Part shown: one piece after another, positions 1 through 6,806 of the stretch
Layout: each line of letters opens with the position of its first letter
Numbering within the stretch: position 1 is the stretch's first letter
Assembly: GCA_031260045.1 (NCBI GenBank)
Contig: JAIRKO010000039.1
Span: forward strand, 1-64,000
Length of the DNA: 64,000 nucleotides
Direction: 5' to 3'
Source: Dysgonamonadaceae bacterium
Lineage (GTDB): Bacteria > Bacteroidota > Bacteroidia > Bacteroidales > Azobacteroidaceae
Made by a program: the position numbers and the translations under genes
The notes under the pieces: model-generated
Database searches by the model: none
What the model saw: the letters and a program-made list of their open reading frames with translations, nothing else
What the model was told of the DNA's origin: nothing

Positions 1-110
1 TCTATGCCGAGAGCAAACCAGATCAGAAGCGCTATCGGCGCAATCAACATGTGGGAAGCAATTCCGACAAGGCGACGGAAGATGTTGTAGAAGATTTTCA
101 AAATAAACAT
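1..110 (-). CDS. N-terminal part of an unknown membrane protein, cut by the window edge
   Basis: An open frame begins with ATG at 110-108 and runs off the left edge, giving 36 codons. It starts MFILKIFYNIFRR and continues into a hydrophobic stretch (HMLIAPIALLIWFALGI) that looks like a first transmembrane segment behind a basic N-terminus. No family can be named from this fragment. The 220 bases between it and the next gene are AT-rich and hold no convincing gene. Confidence 0.4.
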   Translation of the reverse strand, partial: MFILKIFYNIFRRLVGIASHMLIAPIALLIWFALGI

Positions 111-333
111 AAGATAAAATTTTTAGAAATTAATAATAATGCAAAATTAGAAATAATATTAAAACAATGAGATAAATAAACCATTAATTGTTAAATTAAA
201 AACATTCGTATTGCCCGTTTCAAACGAAGCAATTTAAATTTTTAATCTTTGACAAAAATAATTGATAAGACATTTGCATAGTCGTAAAATTACAACAATC
301 TTTGTGGTGTTAATTAAAAAATAAAAGAGCGTT

Positions 334-552
334 ATGGAACAAACAGGAATAAGCATTGAACGAAATTCGCAAGGTGTAGCAAGCTACATTCATATTGATT
401 TGAGTAAATGTAGGAAAAATTTGCAGCCATTCTTCAAGGAAATGGGGATAGAGGACGAAGTATCACTTTATAATCCCGAATTTGTAAAAAAAATCGAAAA
501 AAGGTCTAAGGCTGAACGTGTGAAAATAGATTATCATAATATATGGAAATAG
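334..552 (+). CDS. Putative antitoxin of a YoeB-type toxin-antitoxin pair
   Basis: This encodes 72 residues and overlaps the yoeB-like toxin gene by 10 bases. That order and overlap are typical of an antitoxin translated first and coupled to its toxin. The C-terminal half is basic (KKIEKRSKAERVKIDYHN), as expected for a toxin-wrapping or nucleic-acid-contacting tail. It does not resemble the Phd/YefM fold that normally partners YoeB: the N-terminal strand-helix pattern with LRAxxxxxL-like features is not evident. Its role is inferred from position only. The AT-rich upstream region contains 'aattaaaaaataaaagagcgtt' directly before the ATG, with no clear Shine-Dalgarno site. Confidence 0.6.
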   Translation: MEQTGISIERNSQGVASYIHIDLSKCRKNLQPFFKEMGIEDEVSLYNPEFVKKIEKRSKAERVKIDYHNIWK

Positions 553-812
553 TCTTTCGAGAACCTGTTTATGATGACTTTGAATATTTTAACCGGTTGG
601 GAAATCGGAATGTGCAGGTCAAAATAACCAAACTTTTAGATGCAATAAAAGAAAATCCTTATGAAGGTATCGGGAAACCGGAAAAATTGAAATACAACTT
701 GTCCGGGTTTTGGTCACGCAGGATAAATAGGGAACATCGAATTATTTATCAAATAGATGAAAGCAATAATCAAATTATTATTAATTCGCTTCGCGGACAC
801 TATGAAGAATAA
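543..812 (+). CDS. yoeB: Txe/YoeB family mRNA interferase toxin
   Basis: This 89-residue protein is a clear YoeB homologue: ribosome-dependent RNases of this family cut mRNA in the A site. Family hallmarks seen are NPYEGIGKPEKL, NLSGFWSRRIN and REHRIIY, followed by a terminal HY. Residues equivalent to the E. coli YoeB catalytic set (Glu46 in GKPE, Arg65 in EHR, His83-Tyr84) are all present, so the toxin looks active. The last strand is altered: instead of ending ...CRYHY it reads LRGHYEE, adding two acidic residues after the usual C-terminus. The start overlaps the upstream antitoxin-like gene by 10 bases. An antitoxin of non-standard type is inferred. Confidence 0.85.
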   Translation: MEIVFREPVYDDFEYFNRLGNRNVQVKITKLLDAIKENPYEGIGKPEKLKYNLSGFWSRRINREHRIIYQIDESNNQIIINSLRGHYEE

Positions 813-909
813 TTGATTGGTTTATTCAAGTGCTGATGAATAATCTACACTTGATTAAAGAACAATCAAGCCCAATGGATGATATAAATACCCGAGAGCC
901 AACAAAAAA

Positions 910-1209
910 ATGAATATTAAGCGCGTCTGTCAATTCCTGCTTGATAAAGAACCCGGCAAGCCGGATGCAAAACTGAGGTACAGAATAAAGTGGAATGGCA
1001 ACAAAAATATTGTCGCTTTCAATGTCGGTTACCGTGTGGATATTGCAAAATGGAGCGCGGAAACGCAGCGGTGCGTAAACAATACAACGCACGGACGGAA
1101 AAGGACAGCCGCCAATATTATAAACAAGGAAATAACCCGATTTGAGGACATCGCCGATGAAGTGTTCCGCAAGTTCGAGAACGAGCAAAAAATGAAGTTT
1201 TTGATTTAG
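910..1209 (+). pseudogene. Tyrosine recombinase (integrase) fragment, N-terminal arm-binding part only
   Basis: The 99-residue frame resembles the N-terminal arm-type DNA-binding domain of Bacteroidetes phage/transposon integrases: a beta-strand pattern (LRYRIKWNGNKNIVAFNVGYRV) followed by 'KWSAETQRC', matching the family's 'xxKWNxxxqR' hallmark. Full-length members are about 350-420 residues with an R...HxxR...Y catalytic domain. Nothing of that domain is present; the frame stops at 1209 and intergenic sequence follows. It is read here as a remnant of a lost mobile element. A 25-codon frame at 836-913 overlaps its ATG through ATGA and may be a leader or chance. No attachment site can be identified. 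Confidence 0.6.
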
Positions 1210-1283
1210 AGGATATTAGACAGTTTAGGAACAGATAGGATGAAAATTTAGTGCTGAAATAAACAAATAAAAATGAATGAGTT

Positions 1284-1391
1284 ATGGAAATAGGTATAAT
1301 TGGTAAGCGGGTTATTTATGTAATAGTTGGATATGTTGTTATTATATTGTTGACAATATATATATTATATCCACTTGGAAATAACAAATAA
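1284..1391 (+). CDS. Possible 35-residue single-pass membrane peptide
   Basis: ATG at 1284 opens 35 codons ending at TAA 1389-1391. Residues about 9-30 (RVIYVIVGYVVIILLTIYILYP) are continuously hydrophobic apart from the initial arginine, giving one likely membrane span. It lies in the gap between the integrase fragment and the TupA fragment, where no other gene is seen. There is no detectable homology from inspection, and an AT-rich sequence can give such a frame by chance, so this is a weak call. Confidence 0.2.
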   Translation: MEIGIIGKRVIYVIVGYVVIILLTIYILYPLGNNK

Positions 1392-1432
1392 CAACAACAA
1401 AAAATTACAAATTGTGCATAACTAATTGATTG

Positions 1433-1687
1433 TCAATGACAGGAACAAAGCCTTCTAAGCATATGTTCAAGCCCTTTCTCAATCACATACTCGCGGACTT
1501 TGTATTTATCAGCCAACCTTGACCATTGTGAAGTATCCGAATAAAATTTCAGCCAATGTATTTTTTCATTAAGGTCGGAGGGATTATCATAATTTATCGG
1601 TTTTCCGAATATGTTATAATAATTTCTATCTGTTATCCATTTCGGGTCTTTTTTCGCTTTTAGATAAAAAGCAAATCGAAAAAACAT
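1433..1687 (-). pseudogene. Truncated TupA-like ATP-grasp (polysaccharide biosynthesis) protein
   Basis: The 84-residue frame matches the N-terminus of TupA-like ATP-grasp proteins found in capsule and teichuronopeptide clusters: 'NPSDLNEKIHWLKFYSD' followed by 'LADKYKVREYVIEKGLEHML' is the family signature preceding the ATP-grasp fold. Members are about 280-320 residues; here the similarity ends at GLEHML and a stop follows seven codons later. The rest of the gene is absent downstream, so this is a deletion remnant. A TAnnTTTG promoter at 1813-1806 lies 119 bases upstream and could still drive it. It may mark the edge of a former surface-polysaccharide locus. Confidence 0.65.
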
Positions 1688-1805
1688 ACATACAGTTTTT
1701 TAACTGATTTAGGTAAAATCTTCTTTATTTTATTATAAAATTGCATATAACCTCCTGAATATTTTGTATTATGTTTGGGAAAAACTAAATTATTTTTTTG
1801 CGAGG

Positions 1806-1813
1806 CAAATATA
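1806..1813 (-). promoter_or_regulatory. Bacteroidetes -7 promoter element (TATATTTG)
   Basis: The reverse complement of 1806-1813 is TATATTTG, fitting the Bacteroidetes TAnnTTTG -7 element. It faces the TupA-like fragment. The flanking AAAAACACAT just upstream is shared with the promoter at 2780-2787. Confidence 0.5.
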
Positions 1814-1873
1814 ATGTGTTTTTATTTAAATGCCAATTTCTCATGATTAATTTTTAATGATTAATCAAATCCC

Positions 1874-1901
1874 CGTCATTGCGAGCGAAGCGAAGCAATC
1901 C
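1874..1901. repeat. REP-like element, CGTCATTGCGAG...GCAATCC type
   Basis: This is a 28-base copy of the widespread CGTCATTGCGAGCGAAGCGA-AGCAATCC short repeat. Related copies in this window lie at 22438, 27318, 38428 and 58334. It sits in the 300-base gene-free stretch 1690-1988, where nothing else but AT-rich sequence and a TAAGAACTAAAAA motif near 1918 is seen. Confidence 0.7.
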
Positions 1902-1988
1902 AGAAAAAAATAAGAGTATAAGAACTAAAAATTTCTTAGCTATTAATTCAAAAAAAAACCGTGAAGTTTCACGGTTTTTCTTATTGCT

Positions 1989-2252
1989 TTAACTACGTGG
2001 AGAAATGATGTCCTCTCGGTCTTCAGGAGGAAAGGTTTCGTCTAAAAGTCCTTCCTCTGCTGCCTTCCTTGCCTCTTCTTCAGCTGCAGCAAGTATCATA
2101 GCTTCCAAGTTTCTCTGTAGTGTTTGTGCAGTGCACAAATCCCAAACAGCCGAAGTGAGTAGTATACCGGATACAGCACGCACTTTGGTAAGTGTTACAT
2201 TGAAAGGGGGTTCTTCGCTGAACTCAAAAGAGTTAAGAACTGTGCGAAGCAC
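1989..2252 (-). CDS. Hypothetical protein, translationally coupled to the upstream secreted protein
   Basis: The frame opens with GTG at 2252-2250; an out-of-frame ATG overlaps the TGA of the upstream gene. The 87 residues have a hydrophobic centre (VRAVSGILLTSAVWDLCTA) and a strongly acidic, alanine-rich helical tail (LAAAEEEARKAAEEG...) ending PPEDREDIISPRS. No family is recognised. The opposite-strand frame over the same bases is a serine-rich shadow, so the minus strand is the better choice. The start lies inside a 9-bp inverted repeat (TAAGAACTG at 2234-2242 / CAGTTCTTA at 2255-2263), which could hinder or regulate translation. Confidence 0.4.
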   Translation of the reverse strand: MLRTVLNSFEFSEEPPFNVTLTKVRAVSGILLTSAVWDLCTAQTLQRNLEAMILAAAEEEARKAAEEGLLDETFPPEDREDIISPRS

Positions 2253-2253
2253 A

Positions 2254-2664
2254 TCAGTTCTTAGTTTTTTCTACTTCTTTTTTACTATCTTCTTTATGCT
2301 TATCTTTAAATCTCACTTCTCTTTCTTTCATGAGTGTTTCTTTTTCAGCATCAAGTCTTGTGTAAAAAAACCAAGTTTCTCCTTGTAAAATAGACAAAGT
2401 ATCTCCATTTACTTTTGCTTCATAATCTTTGTTCATAAAGCGGAAACCATCAGGAATGTAAGTTATTTGCGATTTAATTGTATTTTCGCCTAAGTACTCT
2501 CCAAATAAAGTACATACGACGTAATCTTCAGAGAAATCCCATAAATGATAAGCAGTTGTGCCTATCCTCACCCACTTACCTTGTACTTCTTCGTAAGGAA
2601 TACTAAAAGAATTGGCGCCTAATACCAATAATAACGTAATTAAAAATAATTTTGACTTTTTCAT
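2254..2664 (-). CDS. Small secreted protein of unknown function
   Basis: This 136-residue protein begins with a standard Sec signal peptide (MKKSKLFLITLLLVLGANSFS), without a lipobox cysteine, so export to the periplasm is likely. The mature part reads as a small beta-rich domain (GKWVRIGTTAYHLWDFSEDYVVCTL...) reminiscent of lipocalin-like stress proteins. It ends in a highly charged lysine/glutamate tail (about residues 105-136). The function is unknown. A promoter (TATATTTG complement 2780-2787) lies 116 bases upstream. The stop codon is inside a dispersed palindrome of the TAAGAACT family. The gene appears to form a two-gene unit with the frame at 1989-2252. Confidence 0.65.
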   Translation of the reverse strand: MKKSKLFLITLLLVLGANSFSIPYEEVQGKWVRIGTTAYHLWDFSEDYVVCTLFGEYLGENTIKSQITYIPDGFRFMNKDYEAKVNGDTLSILQGETWFFYTRLDAEKETLMKEREVRFKDKHKEDSKKEVEKTKN

Positions 2665-2779
2665 TTTTCTAAAATTTTTAAAATATTCTTATTTAATTTA
2701 ACTAAACTCTATTCTATTTTGGCGGGTTCAAACCCGTCGGGATAATCAAGACAAGGTAGAACCTTATCCAAACGGACGA

Positions 2780-2787
2780 CAAATATA
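2780..2787 (-). promoter_or_regulatory. Bacteroidetes -7 promoter element (TATATTTG)
   Basis: The reverse complement of 2780-2787 is TATATTTG, facing the secreted protein ending at 2664. The preceding ACAAAAACACAT is nearly the same as upstream of the 1806-1813 promoter. The 282-base gap 2665-2946 also has small stem-loops (GGGTTCAAACCC near 2725, AAGGTAGAACCTT near 2752). Confidence 0.5.
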
Positions 2788-2899
2788 ATGTGTTTTTGTT
2801 TAATTATCACAATTTTTGTTTCTCTTTTTAATCATTAACCGTTAATTATTAATTTGAGTTAATTAGGTAAAAAAAATTTCATACTATGAAAGAATTACC

Positions 2900-2907
2900 T
2901 ATATTTG
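2900..2907 (+). promoter_or_regulatory. Bacteroidetes -7 promoter element (TATATTTG)
   Basis: TATATTTG at 2900-2907 lies 45 bases before the gene at 2953. A partial -33 element (TTTC, 2877-2880) sits 19 bases upstream of it. Confidence 0.55.
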
Positions 2908-2952
2908 CCGTGTGAAAATACAAATTAACTAAATGATAGGAGGTTTATGTAT

Positions 2953-4077
2953 ATGAAAACAAAAGAAAAAAAATGGTGCGCAATGTTTGTAATAATATTC
3001 GTTGCAAGTTCCTTAACGGCTCAGAATGACGCTTTTGAGGACGATATTTATTATTCTTCCAAAAACAAAACAACAACCGCCAAAGCCGAACCGGTGAAAA
3101 AAAGTCCCGTGGTTGAGGTGGAAACAACCGTTTCGGATGAAAGAAATGTCGATGAATACAACAGGCGTTATGTGGAAACTAATGATACAAACGCCGAAGC
3201 AGAATATGTTGACGGCGAATTGACGCAAAAAATCGTCAAGTTTCACAACCCTTCAAAAGTGATTATTTCCGATGCCGACAACGTTAATGTCTATTATGAC
3301 GGCGAAACTTACGCCCTGGATTTTAACGAGCCGGCTTCCAATAGCGTGTCAATCAATATAAATTCATCTTACGGATATAATCCGTGGTATTCGACTTGGT
3401 GGTATCCTTACGACTACGGTTGGTATGTCCCTTGGTATGTCCCTTGGTACGCCGCCGGATGGTATGCCCCCCGATATTACGGCTGGTACGCGCCCCATTA
3501 TTATCATGGGTATCATGGCGGATGGGGCTGGTATTCCGGACATCGCCACCATCACTACGCCGACAAACATTATTATTCCGGCGGGACTTCGCGGGGAAAT
3601 TACCATAGCCGCTACACGCGCAATACAAGAAGCAACGACGTTAAAAGTACGCAGGCAAGATCGTCCGGCGTAAATTCGCGCGGTTATTCGAGCGCGAGAA
3701 ACGAAAATTCTTCTGTCCGCACATCAAGCGGAAGGAGCGTCGTATCATCATCCTCATCCCGTTCGGAAAGACAAGCCGCCACGCGCGACGGAGCAACCGA
3801 AAGAAGTTCCCGCTCAAGCGTAACCCGTAGCGAATCGAGTTCGGATCCGGCAACAAGGAGTTCCGTTTCTACACGTTCTTCTTCAAATTCTTCTTCAACT
3901 TCAAATTCGTCGTCTTCGTCGGAAAATAGGAGTTCCCGCAGCAGTTCGTCTTCTTCCAACTCCTACAGCGCTCCTTCACGGTCAAGCGGCAGCGGTTCCT
4001 CCGGTTCTTACGGCGGCGGTTCTTCCCGCTCCGGCGGCGGTGGTGGTCGTTCAAGCGGCGGTAGCGGCAGAAGATAA
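2953..4077 (+). CDS. Secreted aromatic-rich and serine-rich low-complexity protein
   Basis: An AGGAGG at 2938-2943 is nine bases before ATG 2953, so that start is preferred over the in-frame ATG 2947; the product is about 374 residues. A signal peptide (KKWCAMFVIIFVASSLTAQ) is followed by an acidic segment with no known domain. Next comes a Tyr/Trp/Gly/His-rich block (about residues 145-210: GWYVPWYVPWYAAGWYAP, HYYHGYHGGWGWY). The last 160 residues are almost entirely Ser/Arg/Gly/Asn, ending GGGGGRSSGGSGRR. Such composition suggests a surface or periplasmic adhesive or structural protein, but no function is assigned. Opposite-strand frames here are shadows of the serine codons. Confidence 0.7.
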   Translation: MKTKEKKWCAMFVIIFVASSLTAQNDAFEDDIYYSSKNKTTTAKAEPVKKSPVVEVETTVSDERNVDEYNRRYVETNDTNAEAEYVDGELTQKIVKFHNPSKVIISDADNVNVYYDGETYALDFNEPASNSVSININSSYGYNPWYSTWWYPYDYGWYVPWYVPWYAAGWYAPRYYGWYAPHYYHGYHGGWGWYSGHRHHHYADKHYYSGGTSRGNYHSRYTRNTRSNDVKSTQARSSGVNSRGYSSARNENSSVRTSSGRSVVSSSSSRSERQAATRDGATERSSRSSVTRSESSSDPATRSSVSTRSSSNSSSTSNSSSSSENRSSRSSSSSSNSYSAPSRSSGSGSSGSYGGGSSRSGGGGGRSSGGSGRR

Positions 4078-4186
4078 TTAATTAGTGCATTGTAAAAAAA
4101 CAGATTTTAATTTTTCCACATAAACTTAATGCACGAATTTAACACAAATAAAATTAGTGCATTCGTGGCAACAAAAATATAAACAT

Positions 4187-5749
4187 ATGAAAAGGAATTT
4201 ATTTATAATGACAGCCATTTTTGTATCTGTCCATTCATTTGGGCAGGGAGAAATAGACGCTTACAGGTTTTCAAAAAATGAATTGTCGGGAACCGCACGC
4301 GGTCAGGCGATGGGCGGCGCATTCGGCGCGTTAGGCGGCGATGTTACCGGAATTGCGATTAATCCTGCGGGAATAGGCGTTTACCGCAGTTCGGAAGTCG
4401 TTTTCAATGCCGGACTGACGTTTAATAAAACGAACGCCGATTTTATGGGTTTCAAAGAAACAAAGGAAAATACGAACCTCACTTGCGACAATATCGCCTA
4501 TACGGGCTATTTCCCGCTGGGAAACGACGACCGTTACGCCCTTAATTTCGGTTTTAACTATAACCGGTTGAAAAATTTCGACCGAAAATACCGCGTGGCG
4601 GGCAAAGGAATGACTTCGTCTTTGACCGATTACATGAGCGGGATTACTTCCGGAACGCCCGGAAAATTTTGGGATGATTATGAAAACGAAGATCAATTTT
4701 TCGCTTCAGGTCATCCGCATTGGCTGGGCGTTTTGGGATGGAACGGTTATTTAATTAATGAGGATTTGGAATATGAAAATGAATATATTAGTATACTGGA
4801 AGATGGAGAAAGCGTTGACCCCCGTTTGGAAGTGAGGGAAAAAGGTTCCATCGCCGCCTACGATTTTACGTTGGGCGCTAATCTTGACAATAAAGTTTAC
4901 CTCGGAGCAACGGTGGTTTACACCGGTATATCCTACATCGCAAGCGTTTCCTACGACGAAACCTTTGCCAACAACGGAGGATTTAACTTAATCAACGACT
5001 ATAACACCGAAGGATCGGGTTTGCAGGTAAAATTGGGCGCGATTTTCCGCCCGACGGACGCCTTGCGCTTGGGCGTATCCTATCATTCGCCCACCTGGTA
5101 CGATTTGACCGATTATTATTGGGGAAAATTAAGTCCCGACGGCATAGAAATAGAAGACGGTGGTGAGCTTGCAAACCCTGTATCTACGCCCACCGGCGCT
5201 TATTATGAATATCAATTCAAAACGCCTGATGTATGGACGCTGAGTGCAGCGATGGTTTTGGGGCAATCGTCCATTATCAGTGTGGATTATGAATACAAAA
5301 ATTACGGTAAAATGACTTTTTCCGGACAAGATTATGATTTTAAGCCGGAAAACGGATATATCCAAGACGATTTCAAGGGCGCGACAACAATAAGGGCAGG
5401 CGTGGAAACCCGTTTTACGTCTCAATTTTCTGGACGTTTGGGATGCGCATGGATGCAAAATCCCTACAAATCGAAATTCCGAAACAGCGAGATAGAAGCG
5501 GTAACTCCCGGCGCCATCCCCAATTACACGCTTGACGGGGATGCGCTTCATTTAACAGCCGGCGTCGGCTTCCGTTTTACGCCGCGTTTCTACATAGATT
5601 TGGCGATTGTGTACCGGACGCAGGAGGACGAATTGCATTTCTTTTCGCCGCTCTATTCCAAGGCGGGGGAAAAATATGTTGATTCTACTCCGGCAGAATT
5701 AATCAATAGTTCGGTTAAAACTTTGATGACTTTGGGGTATAAATTTTAA
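4187..5749 (+). CDS. Outer-membrane transport protein, OMPP1/FadL/TodX-like
   Basis: About 520 residues. ATG 4187 is preferred because it starts a clean signal peptide (MKRNLFIMTAIFVSVHSFGQ); the GTG at 4157 would precede it with a hydrophilic stretch. The mature N-terminus carries 'ARGQAMGGAFGALGGDVTGIAINPAGIGVY', the conserved glycine/proline-rich hatch region of FadL-like proteins. The rest is alternating aromatic beta strands, and the protein ends in ...LGYKF with the terminal Phe typical of barrel insertion. Family members move hydrophobic compounds across the outer membrane; the substrate is unknown. A palindrome with an 8-base loop at 5770-5797 follows the stop and may end transcription. 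Confidence 0.8.
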   Translation: MKRNLFIMTAIFVSVHSFGQGEIDAYRFSKNELSGTARGQAMGGAFGALGGDVTGIAINPAGIGVYRSSEVVFNAGLTFNKTNADFMGFKETKENTNLTCDNIAYTGYFPLGNDDRYALNFGFNYNRLKNFDRKYRVAGKGMTSSLTDYMSGITSGTPGKFWDDYENEDQFFASGHPHWLGVLGWNGYLINEDLEYENEYISILEDGESVDPRLEVREKGSIAAYDFTLGANLDNKVYLGATVVYTGISYIASVSYDETFANNGGFNLINDYNTEGSGLQVKLGAIFRPTDALRLGVSYHSPTWYDLTDYYWGKLSPDGIEIEDGGELANPVSTPTGAYYEYQFKTPDVWTLSAAMVLGQSSIISVDYEYKNYGKMTFSGQDYDFKPENGYIQDDFKGATTIRAGVETRFTSQFSGRLGCAWMQNPYKSKFRNSEIEAVTPGAIPNYTLDGDALHLTAGVGFRFTPRFYIDLAIVYRTQEDELHFFSPLYSKAGEKYVDSTPAELINSSVKTLMTLGYKF

Positions 5750-5752
5750 TTT

Positions 5753-5801
5753 GTACGCAAAGGCGCGGAGGTGCGAAGTGATATTAAACTTCGCGCCTAT
5801 T
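5753..5801. repeat. GCGAAGGCGC-type palindrome, possible terminator
   Basis: GGTGCGAAGT (5770-5779) pairs with ACTTCGCGCC (5788-5797) in a 10-bp stem with one G-U pair and an 8-base loop. The opening 'GTACGCAAAGGCGC' is the word also seen at 17468-17480 and 42484-42538. There is no strong T-run, so the terminator role is only possible. Confidence 0.5.
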
Positions 5802-5947
5802 AATCGTTAATCATTATAAAAATTCCCCAAAAAATTTGCACAATTATTATTTTATTCTTTACTTTGCACCGTCTTATCATACTTATCATTAAAAATTATT
5901 TGCCTATTGAGAAAACATTACTTTAAAAACATCAAAAATTAATAGTA

Positions 5948-6541
5948 ATGAAAGATTTAAAATTGATGACCGACGAAGAGTTGGTTGTCGCTTATGCTCA
6001 GGGCAATAATTCTGCTTTCGACGTTCTATTGAGCCGTCATCAAAGCAATGTTTATTCCTACATTTTTTTTATTGTAAGAAATCGCGAACAGGCGGAAGAT
6101 ATTTTTCAGGAAACGTTTGTGAAAGCGATTACGACCATCAAACAGGGACGGTATACCGAAACCGGTAAATTCCGCGCTTGGATTAGCCGGATCGCCCATA
6201 ACCTGATTATCGACAATTACCGGCAGGAAAAGAACGAACAAACCATTTCCAACGATGAATACGAAGTTGATTTATTCAACAATCGTAAATTTTCCGACGC
6301 TACGATTGAAGACAACATGATTAAATCGCAAATCCTCTGCGATGTGAAAAAATTAATCGACTACCTTCCCGAAAATCAAAAAGAAGTTTTGTTGTTTCGG
6401 TATTACCGCGATTTAAGTTTTAAGGAAATTGCGGATATTACCGGCGTAAGCATCAACACCGCTTTGGGACGGATGCGTTATGCAATCCTGAATATGAGGC
6501 GCATCGCAGAAGAAAAAAACATGATTCTAACGATGGATTGA
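5948..6541 (+). CDS. ECF-family RNA polymerase sigma factor
   Basis: 197 residues with the standard two-domain ECF layout. Region 2 has 'ELVVAYAQGNNSAFDVLLSRHQ', a hydrophobic helix and the RNA polymerase-binding 'EQAEDIFQETFVK'. Region 4 has 'LPENQKEVLLFRYYRDLSFKEIADITGVSINTALGRMRYAI', a helix-turn-helix for -35 recognition. It directs transcription of a regulon that cannot be told from sequence. No anti-sigma factor with membrane segments follows; instead a 61-residue conserved protein lies 70 bases downstream. A TTACTTTGC sequence near 5868 resembles a promoter but departs from TAnnTTTG. Confidence 0.92.
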   Translation: MKDLKLMTDEELVVAYAQGNNSAFDVLLSRHQSNVYSYIFFIVRNREQAEDIFQETFVKAITTIKQGRYTETGKFRAWISRIAHNLIIDNYRQEKNEQTISNDEYEVDLFNNRKFSDATIEDNMIKSQILCDVKKLIDYLPENQKEVLLFRYYRDLSFKEIADITGVSINTALGRMRYAILNMRRIAEEKNMILTMD

Positions 6542-6611
6542 TTTTTTGTATCCGCATTTACAATATTATCGGAGCGGATACGTTTTTTATAGGTAGTAAC
6601 ATTATTAAATT

Positions 6612-6797
6612 ATGCTGCCTATGAATCGGAAATTTACACATCAAGAAACATTGAACTTTTTTTCACCCGCCGATAATGAGAACATGAGCGCGCTAAACCC
6701 CGGAAAGCAAACTATCTTTGCGGTGCGGCAGTTTGCTTATGCCTATCATGTTGAAAAAAAATTGCCGCAAACGTTGAACGGGCTGATATTGAACTGA
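6612..6797 (+). CDS. Small conserved protein downstream of the ECF sigma factor
   Basis: 61 residues (a second in-frame ATG at 6621 is equally possible). The C-terminal half, 'FAVRQFAYAYHVEKKLPQTLNGLILN', is a pattern I associate with short Bacteroidales proteins encoded next to RpoE-like sigma factors. There is no signal peptide or membrane span, so a cytoplasmic protein is expected. Position suggests a link to sigma-factor control, but the function is unknown. It ends 9 bases before the glycosyltransferase start, so the three genes may share a transcript. Confidence 0.6.
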   Translation: MLPMNRKFTHQETLNFFSPADNENMSALNPGKQTIFAVRQFAYAYHVEKKLPQTLNGLILN

Positions 6798-6806
6798 AAT
6801 CGGCTA

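Noticed and set aside
2005-2388. Plus-strand 127-codon serine/phenylalanine-rich frame
   Set aside because: It is opposite two minus-strand genes, one with a clear signal peptide; composition indicates a shadow.
3684-3959. Glu-rich minus-strand frame inside the serine-rich protein gene
   Set aside because: It is the complement of serine codons (TCN/AGY read as GAA/GAG-like), with no start context.
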